Shown: positions 1 to 6,343, counted from the first letter of the stretch. The stretch: DNA of 9,112 nucleotides from CAZMXI01 sp964570205 (GCA_964570205.1 CAZMXI010000187.1:1-9112); one strand, 5' to 3'. Translations and numbers: made by a program. The notes: a model not told the origin generated them from the sequence alone.

Positions 1-7
1 AAAGTGT

Positions 8-47
8 CACCCATGTCCCCGGTCCAGCGCCACCTATGTCCCCGGTC
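8..47. repeat. Two 17-bp direct repeats, possible insertion-sequence end
   Basis: The unit CACCCATGTCCCCGGTC at 8-24 recurs at 31-47 with one change (C to T at its fifth base), giving a 23-bp period. There is no coding frame of note here. Short repeated blocks containing ATGTCCCCGGTC resemble the multiple transposase-binding repeats near the ends of some IS21- or IS481-type elements. That likeness is from memory and was not checked. No transposase is visible because the element, if real, lies to the left of the window. Chance is unlikely to explain a 16/17 match at this spacing, but the identity as an IS end is inference. Confidence 0.5.
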
Positions 48-65
48 TATACACGTCGGCTTCCC

Positions 66-94
66 TTGACAGCACAGGCGCAAAACCCTAACGT
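66..94 (+). promoter_or_regulatory. Candidate sigma70 promoter of the rpmF-fab operon
   Basis: A perfect -35 box TTGACA (66-71) is followed after 17 bp by TAACGT (89-94), which matches the -10 consensus at the first, second and last positions. Transcription would start near 101, leaving a leader of about 113 nt before rpmF. It is the best promoter-like pair upstream of the operon. The -10 box is weak, so activity is not certain. Confidence 0.4.
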
Positions 95-110
95 ACTCGG
101 CCTGTTGACG

Positions 111-138
111 CGGCGGGTTCTGCCCGCCGTTGCTTTTT
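111..138 (+). terminator. Terminator-like hairpin upstream of rpmF
   Basis: Inverted arms CGGCGGG (111-117) and CCCGCCG (123-129) form a perfect 7-bp GC stem with a 5-nt loop. TTGC and then five T residues (134-138) follow. It has the form of an intrinsic terminator. It could end a transcript arriving from the left, or be the first element of the rpmF leader. If transcription starts near 101, the hairpin is very close to the 5' end for efficient termination. Its role is therefore unclear. Confidence 0.45.
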
Positions 139-140
139 GA

Positions 141-201
141 CAGGCAATCTCGTCGTTAAGTCGAGCCTGTTCAGGACGATCGGCGCGGGAAACGCGCGAT
201 C
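141..201 (+). promoter_or_regulatory. Structured leader hairpins directly before rpmF
   Basis: Two further hairpins follow the terminator-like stem. The first pairs CAGG (141-144) with CCTG (166-169) and CTCG (149-152) with CGAG (162-165), with a 4-nt bulge. The second pairs 178-187 with 193-201: 9 bp, one bulged G at 183 and a GGAAA loop. The second ends exactly one base before the AGGAG ribosome-binding site of rpmF (202-206), so it could limit or modulate ribosome access. High GC makes chance hairpins common. The base pairing is seen; a regulatory role is inference. Confidence 0.35.
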
Positions 202-213
202 AGGAGCGAACCT

Positions 214-399
214 ATGCAGCCCCCGCAGAAGATCAGTAAGAGACGCAAACGCGCCCGTCGGTCCCACCACGCGCTCAAGCCCATTCATTATGTCCGTTGC
301 CCGCAATGCACCAGCGCGAAGCTGCCTCATGCCGCCTGTGACAACTGCGGCTATGTCAACCCCAAGCTGGCACTGCACGTCGAGCAGGAAGCTGAGTGA
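214..399 (+). CDS. rpmF: 50S ribosomal protein bL32
   Basis: Encodes 61 residues, the usual size for bL32, a small protein of the large ribosomal subunit near the peptidyl-transferase side. The N-terminus is the basic KRRKRARRSHHAL stretch typical of the family (residues 9-21). It is followed by a zinc ribbon with C29-x2-C32 and C42-x2-C45, so this is the zinc-binding, four-cysteine form. The N-terminus starts MQPPQKISKRR rather than the common MAVPKR. The ATG is well supported by AGGAG at 202-206 with a 7-nt spacer. It is the first gene of the operon; plsX follows after 99 bp. The rpmF-plsX-fab order is widespread and links ribosome and membrane synthesis. The gene yceD, often directly upstream, is not in the window. 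Confidence 0.95.
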   Translation: MQPPQKISKRRKRARRSHHALKPIHYVRCPQCTSAKLPHAACDNCGYVNPKLALHVEQEAE

Positions 400-498
400 C
401 GCGTTGACGCCCCGCCCCGGCAATGGGTTCGGATCTCGGACGCCCAGTCGGCCTTCCGGGAATCCCCAATGGTGGGCTACCTCAGTGGGAGGAGCATC

Positions 499-1518
499 GT
501 GCGTGCCGCAGTGGATGTGATGGGTGGAGATCATGCCCCCGAGGCCATCCTCAAGGGCTGTTGGCAGGCCGCGCCCATGCTCGACGCGACCGATAGTATA
601 CTTCTCGTTGGCAATGAGCGGGTCATCAGGGACGCTTTGGACTCCAGCGGCCTGTCCGCTTCCGAAAAATCGCTCTATCAGGTCGTCCCCGCCACGGAAG
701 TGATCGCCATGGATGACCCTCCGGTCGAGGCGATTCGCTCGAAGCCGAACAGCTCCATTGCTGTGATGTCCAAGCTGGTGGCCAAGGGCGGGGCCGATGC
801 CGTGATCTCGGCAGGAAACACCGGCGCGTGCGTTGCCGCGGCCCAGCTTCGTATGCGCACCTTGCCGGGCGTGAGCCGTCCCGGCATCGCCGTGGTGATC
901 CCCACGTTCTACGGGCCCGTGGTTGTGTGCGATGTGGGCGCCAACATTTCCCCCAAGCCCAAGCACCTTCAGCAGTATGCCATCATGGCGGCTGCGTATG
1001 GTCAGGCGGTTCTGGGCATGGCCAACCCTCGCGTGGGCCTGCTGAGCATCGGCGAGGAGGATGCCAAAGGCACCACGATCGTCAAGGAATCGCGCAAGCT
1101 GATGCGCGATGAGCCGCTGATCAACTTTGTCGGCAACATCGAGGGACGCGACATCTTCAAGGGCGTCGCCGACGTGGTGATCTGCGATGGCTTCGTGGGC
1201 AACATCGTCCTGAAGTTCACCGAAGGGATGGCCGAGGGCCTCTTTCGGACGATCGTTGCGGAGTTGCGCGAGGCCGATCCGCACATGCTCCGCCAGGTCG
1301 AGCCCGTTTTGAAGAAGATCCACGCCAAGCACGACTGGCAGGAATACGGCGGCGCGCCCCTGCTGGGCGTCAACGGCTACTGCCTCATCTGCCACGGCCG
1401 ATCGGAAAGCAAGGCGATCAAGAACGCCATCCGCGTCGCCAAAGCGTTGTGCGCCAGCGGCGTCAATCAGACGATCATCAGGCAGATCGAGAAGAGCATT
1501 CCGGTGGCGGAAGAGTGA
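499..1518 (+). CDS. plsX: Phosphate acyltransferase PlsX (acyl-ACP:phosphate acyltransferase)
   Basis: Converts acyl-ACP and phosphate to acyl-phosphate, the donor for PlsY in the first step of phosphatidic acid synthesis. It is a peripheral membrane enzyme. The protein has 339 residues, normal for the family. Family blocks are all present: DVMGGDHAP (6-14), ISAGNTGA (103-110), DVGAN with KPKHLQQ (145-159), IGEEDAKG (184-191), GNIEGRDI (212-219), CDGFVGN (229-235) and GGAPLLGVNG (284-293). I start at GTG 499, because GGGAGGAG (487-494) is an excellent ribosome-binding site and MRAAVDVMGGD matches the family N-terminus. An in-frame ATG at 469 would add ten residues that do not look like PlsX. 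fabH follows after 37 bp. Confidence 0.95.
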   Translation: MRAAVDVMGGDHAPEAILKGCWQAAPMLDATDSILLVGNERVIRDALDSSGLSASEKSLYQVVPATEVIAMDDPPVEAIRSKPNSSIAVMSKLVAKGGADAVISAGNTGACVAAAQLRMRTLPGVSRPGIAVVIPTFYGPVVVCDVGANISPKPKHLQQYAIMAAAYGQAVLGMANPRVGLLSIGEEDAKGTTIVKESRKLMRDEPLINFVGNIEGRDIFKGVADVVICDGFVGNIVLKFTEGMAEGLFRTIVAELREADPHMLRQVEPVLKKIHAKHDWQEYGGAPLLGVNGYCLICHGRSESKAIKNAIRVAKALCASGVNQTIIRQIEKSIPVAEE

Positions 1519-1555
1519 CTTGTGGTCAAACAGGAAAGGGCATTTGCAGACTGGC

Positions 1556-2542
1556 ATGTCGAAGTACGCAGCAATCATCGCGGGAACCGGTAGTTACGTG
1601 CCGCAGCAGCGGTTGACCAACGACGATCTGGCGAAGATCGTTGACACCAGCGACGAGTGGATCGTCCAACGCACGGGAATCCGTGAGCGCCGGATTGTGG
1701 ATGCGGGAGAATCCACGGCCACGATGGCCACCAGTGCCGCGAAGCAGGCCCTCGAGGCCGCCGGCATTCCGGCGAGCGACCTGGACCTCATCATCTGCGC
1801 CACCATCACCCCCGAAATGCAGTTTCCCTCGACCGCTTGCTTCGTGGCCGCGGAACTGGGCTTGAACACGACCCCCGCGTTCGATGTGACCGCGGCATGC
1901 AGCGGATTCATCTACGCGATGGAGGCCGCCGCGAATTTCATCTCCACCGGCCGATACCGCAACATCATGGTCATCGGCGTCGAGACCCTGAGCCGCATCA
2001 CGGACTACAAGGATCGCGGCAGTTGCATTCTCTTCGGGGATGGCGCGGGCGCCGCGGTCATGCAGCGGGCGCCGGAGAATGGCCGGGGCATGCTGTACAG
2101 CTCGCTCTACGCCGATGGGCAACGGTGGGATCTGCTGTTCTGCCAGCCAGGCAGCCGCCACCCGGTCAGCCAGAAAACGGTGGACGGCGGCTGGCAGTAC
2201 ATCAAGATCAAAGGCCGGGAAATCTACAAGTTCGCCGTGCAGCGGTTCTACGAGTTGATCGAAGACGCCATGCGCAAGTGCGAGCTCACCGCCGACGATG
2301 TCAAGATGGTCATCCCTCACCAGGTGAACCAGCGCATCATAGACTCCGCCGTCGAGCGGCTGGGCCTGCCGCCGAACAAGGTGTATGTCAACATCGACAA
2401 GTACGGCAACACGTCTGCCGCATCGATTCCCATAGCCCTGGATGAGGCGATCCGCGCCGGAAAGCTCGCCAAAGGCGATACGGTGATTTTCGTCGCGTTC
2501 GGCGCGGGGCTCACCTGGGCCAACGCCGTTGTGAGGCTCTGA
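1556..2542 (+). CDS. fabH: Beta-ketoacyl-ACP synthase III
   Basis: Condenses acetyl-CoA (or another short acyl-CoA) with malonyl-ACP to start fatty-acid chains in the cytoplasm. The 328-residue protein has the full KAS III catalytic triad: C115 in TAACSGF, H255 in IPHQVNQR and N285 in YGNTSAAS. The N-terminal IAGTGSYVP and the DEWIVQRTGIRERR block are typical, as is the C-terminal FGAGLTWANAVVRL. ATG 1556 is chosen because MSKYAAIIAGTG fits the family. An in-frame TTG at 1520 would add 12 residues (with an untypical MWSNRKG start) and nearly abut the plsX stop. The only SD-like AGGAAAGGG (1532-1540) is rather far from the ATG, so translational coupling to plsX is possible. Primer preference (straight or branched) cannot be read from the sequence. 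Confidence 0.95.
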   Translation: MSKYAAIIAGTGSYVPQQRLTNDDLAKIVDTSDEWIVQRTGIRERRIVDAGESTATMATSAAKQALEAAGIPASDLDLIICATITPEMQFPSTACFVAAELGLNTTPAFDVTAACSGFIYAMEAAANFISTGRYRNIMVIGVETLSRITDYKDRGSCILFGDGAGAAVMQRAPENGRGMLYSSLYADGQRWDLLFCQPGSRHPVSQKTVDGGWQYIKIKGREIYKFAVQRFYELIEDAMRKCELTADDVKMVIPHQVNQRIIDSAVERLGLPPNKVYVNIDKYGNTSAASIPIALDEAIRAGKLAKGDTVIFVAFGAGLTWANAVVRL

Positions 2543-2574
2543 CCGGTCTCCTCAGGCAACAGGCAGGCACTCTA

Positions 2575-3504
2575 ATGTCGAGCACGTTATGCATTCTCTG
2601 TCCCGGCCAGGGCGCCCAGGCTGTCGGCATGGGAAAGGACTACTTCGAGTCATGCCCGGCGGCGCGCCGGACGTTTGAGGCCGCTAACCGGGTGCTTGGG
2701 TTCGATCTGGCCTCCATCTGCTTCGCCGGTCCGGAAGACCGGCTGAACCAGACCGATGTCAGCCAGCCCGCGATCTATGCCGTCGGCGTCGCCTCGTTCC
2801 GCGCTGCCGTCGAAGCGGGTGTTCTGGATGCCGCGAAAGTCGGCGCTTGTGCCGGATTAAGCCTCGGTGAATACACGGCACTGCATCTCGCTGGCGCGTT
2901 CGATTTCGAGGATGGTCTGCGGCTGGTCGCCGCCCGCGGGCGGTATATGCAGGAGGCCGCCGTTGCCTCGCCCAGCGGCATGGTTGCAATCCTCGGGGCG
3001 GATGAAGCCGCGGTGACGCAGCTCTGCCGGCAGGCCGCCGCTGGCGAGGTCCTGGTCCCGGCGAATTTCAATGCGCCTGGGCAGATCGTCGTCAGCGGCT
3101 CCATCAGCGCCTGCCAGCGAGTGACGGAAGCGGCTGGCGCAGCGGGCTTTCGGGCGACACCCCTGAAAGTGGCGGGGGCCTTCCATAGCCCGTTGATGCA
3201 ATCGGCCGCCGATCGAATGGCCGCCGAACTCGAAAAGGTGCCGTTCCGGGCCATGGGCAGCATCGTCTACGCCAACGTGACGGCCGCCGCCCATGCGGAT
3301 TCGGCATCGATTAAGCGTCTCCTGGTTGACCAGATCGTCAAACCGGTAAAATGGGAGCAAACGATGCAGGCCCTGGTGACGCGGGCGGATCTGCGATTCG
3401 TGGAACTCGCCCCGGGCAGGACGCTCACCGGTCTGGCCAAGAAGATCAATCGGCGCCTGGCGGTGGAAAGCCTGGCCACAGCGGATGTGCTGGTCAAGAA
3501 ATGA
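2575..3504 (+). CDS. fabD: Malonyl-CoA:ACP transacylase
   Basis: Transfers malonyl from CoA to ACP, supplying the extender for FabH and FabF. The protein has 309 residues, as expected. Visible motifs are PGQGAQ (10-15), the nucleophile elbow GLSLGEY with S96, R121 (RGRYMQEA, malonyl carboxylate binding by family analogy), NFNAPGQIVVSG (164-175) and the catalytic H204 in GAFHSPLM. The residue before the nucleophile is Leu where many FabD proteins have His (GHSLGE); the Leu form also occurs in other bacteria as far as I recall. The ATG lies 32 bp after fabH with only a weak SD (AGGCAGGC), so coupling to fabH translation is likely. fabG begins 40 bp downstream, after a small 5-bp hairpin at 3509-3522. 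Confidence 0.95.
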   Translation: MSSTLCILCPGQGAQAVGMGKDYFESCPAARRTFEAANRVLGFDLASICFAGPEDRLNQTDVSQPAIYAVGVASFRAAVEAGVLDAAKVGACAGLSLGEYTALHLAGAFDFEDGLRLVAARGRYMQEAAVASPSGMVAILGADEAAVTQLCRQAAAGEVLVPANFNAPGQIVVSGSISACQRVTEAAGAAGFRATPLKVAGAFHSPLMQSAADRMAAELEKVPFRAMGSIVYANVTAAAHADSASIKRLLVDQIVKPVKWEQTMQALVTRADLRFVELAPGRTLTGLAKKINRRLAVESLATADVLVKK

Positions 3505-3544
3505 GATGCCGCCCCCTGGCGGTGCGATTTCAGGGAACAAGGAC

Positions 3545-4279
3545 ATGGACAAACGTGTTGCACTGGTGACGGGCGGGTCGCGCGGGATCGGGGCCGCCAT
3601 CGTGAAACGCCTGGCGAAGGACGGTTTTCATGTCGTCGCCATGGCTCGCAGCGCCGACAAGCTCCAGCAGATCTGCCAGCAGGTGGCCTCTGAGGGCGGC
3701 TCGGCCGAGCCGCAGGTCTGCGATATCGCCGACGCCAAGGCGCTGGCCGGTGCCATCGAGAATCTGATCGAGCGCCTTGGCCGCCTGGACGTTCTGGTCA
3801 ACAATGCAGGCATCACCCGGGATGGCCTGATGCTGCGAATGGATGATGAGGATTTCGATGTCGTGATCAACACGAACCTCAAGAGCGCGTTCGTGGCTAC
3901 TCGTGCCGCCGCAAGGCCGATGATGCGGGCCAAGGGCGGCCGGATCGTCAACATCAGTTCCGTTTCCGGCGTGGCCGGAAACGCCGGGCAGGCCAACTAT
4001 GCGGCCAGCAAGGCCGGTTTGATCGGGCTGTCCAAGTCGGTCGCCAAGGAACTGGCGGGCAAGAACGTCACCTGCAACGTGGTGGCGCCTGGCTTCATCA
4101 CGACCGAAATGACGGACGTGCTGAGCGATCAGATCAAGGAAACCGCCAGGGGCCATATCCCCCTGCGTCGATTCGGGCAGCCCGAGGAGATTGCATCGGT
4201 GGTGTCGTTCCTGGCCGGTCCGGATGCCAGTTATGTCACCGGACAGGTGATCTGTGTCGACGGCGGCATGGCGATGTAA
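3545..4279 (+). CDS. fabG: 3-oxoacyl-ACP reductase (NADPH)
   Basis: Reduces beta-ketoacyl-ACP to 3-hydroxyacyl-ACP, the first reduction of each elongation cycle. The protein is a 244-residue classical short-chain dehydrogenase. It has the cofactor loop TGGSRGIG (9-16), NNAG (86-89), catalytic N111, S139, Y152 and K156 (NYAASKAG), and the C-terminal VDGGM. The sequence APGFITTEMT after strand six is typical of FabG. I start at ATG 3545: MDKRVALVTGG is the family N-terminus and CAGGGA (3532-3537) is a suitable SD. An upstream in-frame start at 3485 lies inside fabD and is not needed. Its place between fabD and acpP makes FabG the confident choice over other SDR enzymes. Confidence 0.95.
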   Translation: MDKRVALVTGGSRGIGAAIVKRLAKDGFHVVAMARSADKLQQICQQVASEGGSAEPQVCDIADAKALAGAIENLIERLGRLDVLVNNAGITRDGLMLRMDDEDFDVVINTNLKSAFVATRAAARPMMRAKGGRIVNISSVSGVAGNAGQANYAASKAGLIGLSKSVAKELAGKNVTCNVVAPGFITTEMTDVLSDQIKETARGHIPLRRFGQPEEIASVVSFLAGPDASYVTGQVICVDGGMAM

Positions 4280-4291
4280 CCGGTGCTTTGG

Positions 4292-4319
4292 TTGAAAAAG
4301 ACAGTGTCACCGCTATAGT
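4292..4319 (+). promoter_or_regulatory. Strong sigma70-type promoter for acpP
   Basis: TTGAAA (4292-4297) and TATAGT (4314-4319) are separated by 16 bp. Each box matches the consensus at five of six positions, making this the best promoter in the window. It lies in the 127-bp gap after fabG, and transcription would begin near 4326, giving an acpP leader of about 80 nt. It would add acpP (and perhaps fabF) transcription to that from the operon promoter, consistent with ACP being one of the most abundant proteins in bacteria. Confidence 0.7.
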
Positions 4320-4330
4320 CAGCGAACCTT

Positions 4331-4396
4331 CGGGCCGCTGTGGTCCGACGGTCTTGCTGAAAGACTGGGCTGGAGTTTAAAGATACCCGAAGGGTA
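4331..4396 (+). promoter_or_regulatory. Folded acpP leader with three small hairpins
   Basis: Three consecutive stems can be seen. CGGGCC (4331-4336) pairs with GGTCCG (4342-4347) with one G-U pair. GTCTT (4351-4355) pairs with AAGAC (4361-4365). TACCC (4384-4388) pairs with GGGTA (4392-4396) around a GAA loop, three bases before the AGGAG of acpP. They could stabilise the mRNA or tune initiation. This is inference from pairing only. Confidence 0.3.
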
Positions 4397-4406
4397 GGCA
4401 GGAGCT

Positions 4407-4646
4407 ATGGAAGAAATTGAGAGCAAGGTGATCGAGATCGTCAGTGAGCAGATGGGCGTCGACAAGAGCGAGATCACCCGCGAGACGCATTTCATCAATG
4501 ACCTGAACGCCGATTCGCTGGACACCGTCGAACTGGTGATGGAGTTCGAAGATGCCTTCGAACTGTCGATCCCGGACGAGGAAGCCGAGAAGATCCAGAC
4601 GGTCGGCCAGGCGATCGACTACATCAAGGAACACTCGAACAAGTAA
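4407..4646 (+). CDS. acpP: Acyl carrier protein
   Basis: Carries growing acyl chains on a 4'-phosphopantetheine arm in the cytoplasm and feeds PlsX, FabD, FabG and FabF encoded beside it. The protein has 79 residues, is strongly acidic, and has four expected helices. S37 in the NADSLDTVELVME motif is the phosphopantetheine attachment site. The N-terminus (MEEIESKVIEIVSEQMGV) is standard. The start ATG follows AGGAG (4400-4404) by only two bases, closer than usual; the purine-rich stretch just upstream (AAGGGTAGG, 4390-4398) may help. It has its own promoter in front and a strong hairpin behind, setting it apart from the rest of the operon. Confidence 0.97.
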   Translation: MEEIESKVIEIVSEQMGVDKSEITRETHFINDLNADSLDTVELVMEFEDAFELSIPDEEAEKIQTVGQAIDYIKEHSNK

Positions 4647-4660
4647 GGTGTCCGACATCG

Positions 4661-4696
4661 AGCCGCCGCTTGTCGCCCGTGAAGGCGACGGCGGCT
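4661..4696 (+). promoter_or_regulatory. Strong intercistronic hairpin between acpP and fabF
   Basis: AGCCGCC (4661-4667) pairs with GGCGGCT (4690-4696), and GTCGCC (4672-4677) pairs with GGCGAC (4684-4689), around a CGTGAA loop. This makes 13 GC-rich pairs with a single 4-nt bulge. No T-run follows, so it is not a classical intrinsic terminator. It could protect the 3' end of a processed acpP mRNA or slow readthrough into fabF. The structure is seen; the role is inferred. Confidence 0.5.
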
Positions 4697-4723
4697 TGCT
4701 ATGGGCAACCAGCAGTTAATTCC

Positions 4724-5965
4724 ATGAGCAGACGCCGTGTCGCTATTACCGGTTTGGGGGTGATTACGTCGCTGGGCGAAACCGCCGACGAGATGTTCGG
4801 CGCCCTGTGCGCCGGGCGCAGCGGCGTCTCGGCCATCACCCGGTGGGATACCAGCAGGTATCCCACTCGATTTGGCGGCGAGTGCCCTCGATTCGACATC
4901 ACCCGCTACGGCTTGGACGCCCGAGAGGCCAAGCGGCTTGACCGCTTCGCCCAGTTTGGTCTGGCGGCCTCCGTGCAGGCCGTCACCGACAGCGGGCTGG
5001 ACTTCTCCAGGGAAGACTCCCGGCGCTGCGGCGTCATCATCGGCAGCGGCATTGGCGGCATCGAGACCCTCGAAGAACAGAACAAGGTGCTCAACACCCG
5101 CGGGCCTTCCCGTGTCAGCCCGTTCACCGTTCCTCGGCTGATGGTCAACGCCGCCAGCGGAAACGTCTCGATCCGGTTTGGAATCCATGGGCCCAACACC
5201 GCCATCGCCACGGCATGCGCCACAGGCGCCCATGCCATCGGTGATGCCGCGAGGTTCATCCAGCAGGATCTGGCCGATGTGATGATCGCCGGCGGCTCCG
5301 AGGCTGCTCTGTGCGAATTGGGCATGGCCAGTTTCTGCGCGGCCAGGGCTCTGTCCACCCGCAACGAAGACCCGCAGGCGGCCAGCCGCCCCTTTGACAA
5401 GGATCGCGACGGCTTCGTCATGGCCGAGGGCGCCGGCATCCTCGTTGTCGAGGATTTTGATCACGCCGTCCGCCGCGGCGCACGCATCTACGCCGAATTG
5501 ATCGGCTACGGCATGAGCGGCGACGCGACCCACATCACCGCGCCGGACGAAGAAGGCCGAGGCGCCGCCCTGGCCATGGCCACCGCGATCCAGGACGCCG
5601 GGATCAACGGCGAATTGATCGACTATATCAACGCCCACGGCACCGCCACGGTGCTCGGCGACATCGCCGAGACGAAGGCGATCAAGTCGACCTTCGCCAC
5701 ACATGCCCGGAAGCTGTGTGTCAGCTCGACCAAGAGTGCGCTGGGCCATCTGTTGGGCGCCAGCGGCGGCGTCGAGGCGGTGGTCGCCGCCCTCAGCGTC
5801 CATCGCAACATCGTTCCGCCCACGATCAACCTCGATCATCCCGATCCGCAGTGCGATCTCGACTATGTCCCGCACAAAGCCAGGGAAATGAAAGTCGGCC
5901 ATGCGATGAGCAACAACTTCGGTTTCGGCGGCCACAATGTCGCACTCATTCTGCGAAAGGTCTAA
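4724..5965 (+). CDS. fabF: Beta-ketoacyl-ACP synthase II
   Basis: Condenses malonyl-ACP with acyl-ACP in chain elongation. The 413-residue protein is the normal size for KAS II and carries the C-H-H triad: C165 in ATACATGAH, H305 in NAHGTAT and H342 in GHLLGASGG, with K337 in SSTKSALGH. The gatekeeper region reads NNFGFGGHN (397-405). The motif after H305 is HGTATVLGD, where HGTSTP is commonest; this is a mild variation that leaves the triad intact. ATG 4724 gives MSRRRVAITGLG, the expected N-terminus. An in-frame TTG at 4670 lies inside the intercistronic hairpin and is unlikely. No clear SD precedes the ATG. It is the last gene before the operon terminator. Confidence 0.95.
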   Translation: MSRRRVAITGLGVITSLGETADEMFGALCAGRSGVSAITRWDTSRYPTRFGGECPRFDITRYGLDAREAKRLDRFAQFGLAASVQAVTDSGLDFSREDSRRCGVIIGSGIGGIETLEEQNKVLNTRGPSRVSPFTVPRLMVNAASGNVSIRFGIHGPNTAIATACATGAHAIGDAARFIQQDLADVMIAGGSEAALCELGMASFCAARALSTRNEDPQAASRPFDKDRDGFVMAEGAGILVVEDFDHAVRRGARIYAELIGYGMSGDATHITAPDEEGRGAALAMATAIQDAGINGELIDYINAHGTATVLGDIAETKAIKSTFATHARKLCVSSTKSALGHLLGASGGVEAVVAALSVHRNIVPPTINLDHPDPQCDLDYVPHKAREMKVGHAMSNNFGFGGHNVALILRKV

Positions 5966-5998
5966 GCCGCCCGTCCCGACCCATGTTGGCTTTTATTG

Positions 5999-6030
5999 AA
6001 CCCAGGGTGCTGATCCCTGGGTTTTTTCTT
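5999..6030 (+). terminator. Intrinsic terminator of the fab operon
   Basis: AACCCAGGG (5999-6007) pairs perfectly with CCCTGGGTT (6015-6023), giving a 9-bp stem with a 7-nt loop. The T-tract runs 6022-6027 (TTTTTT) followed by CTT. It lies 33 bp after the fabF stop and has all marks of a rho-independent terminator. Confidence 0.9.
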
Positions 6031-6083
6031 GTCCATGCGCAAAGGGTGTGATAGCCTTCAGGCGGATTTTCGGAGGTGTCCTT

Positions 6084-6275
6084 ATGGTCAACCAGCCGAA
6101 TTTCGATGATCGCGAGTGGCAGTTCATCCTCGAAGTGCTCGAGGCCGAGCGACGTGAGGAGCGCACCGTCCGCCACCACACCGACGGCCTTGAGGCCAAG
6201 CAGGAAATGGACGAACGCCTCCGCACCCTCGATGGCATCGTCGAGCGAGTGAAAAACTGCGTCGGCCATGCGTGA
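6084..6275 (+). CDS. Small helical protein of unknown function (63 aa)
   Basis: I do not recognise a characterised family. The start is well supported: GGAGG (6072-6076) lies 7 nt before ATG 6084. A longer version from GTG 6048 has no such support. The protein is charged and almost certainly all helical: residues 8-25 (DDREWQFILEVLEAERRE) and about 34-58 have heptad-like hydrophobic spacing, suggesting a helical hairpin or coiled coil. The central R-H-H-T-D segment (about residues 30-34) resembles small proteins I recall from planctomycetes and relatives that share an HTD motif between two helices; this link is from memory. There is no signal peptide or membrane segment. It lies just after the fab terminator, so it is probably transcribed separately. 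A GC-rich 180-bp gap separates it from the amidohydrolase. Confidence 0.7.
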   Translation: MVNQPNFDDREWQFILEVLEAERREERTVRHHTDGLEAKQEMDERLRTLDGIVERVKNCVGHA

Positions 6276-6315
6276 CCTGCCCGCGCGTGCCATCCGCGCC
6301 ATCTCGCCTGGTGCT

Positions 6316-6343
6316 GGCGGGCCGAGCGGTTGTCGGGCCCGCC
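6316..6343 (+). other. GC-rich hairpin between the small gene and the amidohydrolase
   Basis: Bases 6316-6325 pair with 6333-6343 (10 bp with one bulged G, 7-nt loop). There is no T-tract, so it may be a rho-dependent or processing signal, or simply a by-product of the very high local GC. The rest of the 6276-6455 gap shows a shorter inverted repeat, GGCGA/TCGCC (6419-6434), ahead of the next gene, and no clear promoter. Confidence 0.35.

Noticed and set aside
137..142. A second TTGACA hexamer at the end of the T-run, as an alternative -35 box for rpmF
   Set aside because: No acceptable -10 box lies 15-19 bp downstream; the pair at 66-94 is better.
1520..1555. TTG-initiated N-terminal extension of fabH that nearly abuts the plsX stop
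   Set aside because: The extra 12 residues do not fit the KAS III N-terminus, and ATG 1556 gives the canonical start.
88..1578. A 496-codon open frame on the minus strand across rpmF and plsX
   Set aside because: It is antisense to two confidently identified genes, has low-complexity composition typical of GC-rich shadow frames, and shows no recognisable domain.
4619..5935. A 438-codon minus-strand open frame opposite fabF
   Set aside because: It is a shadow of fabF caused by high third-position GC. The fabF product has all its family motifs; this one has none.
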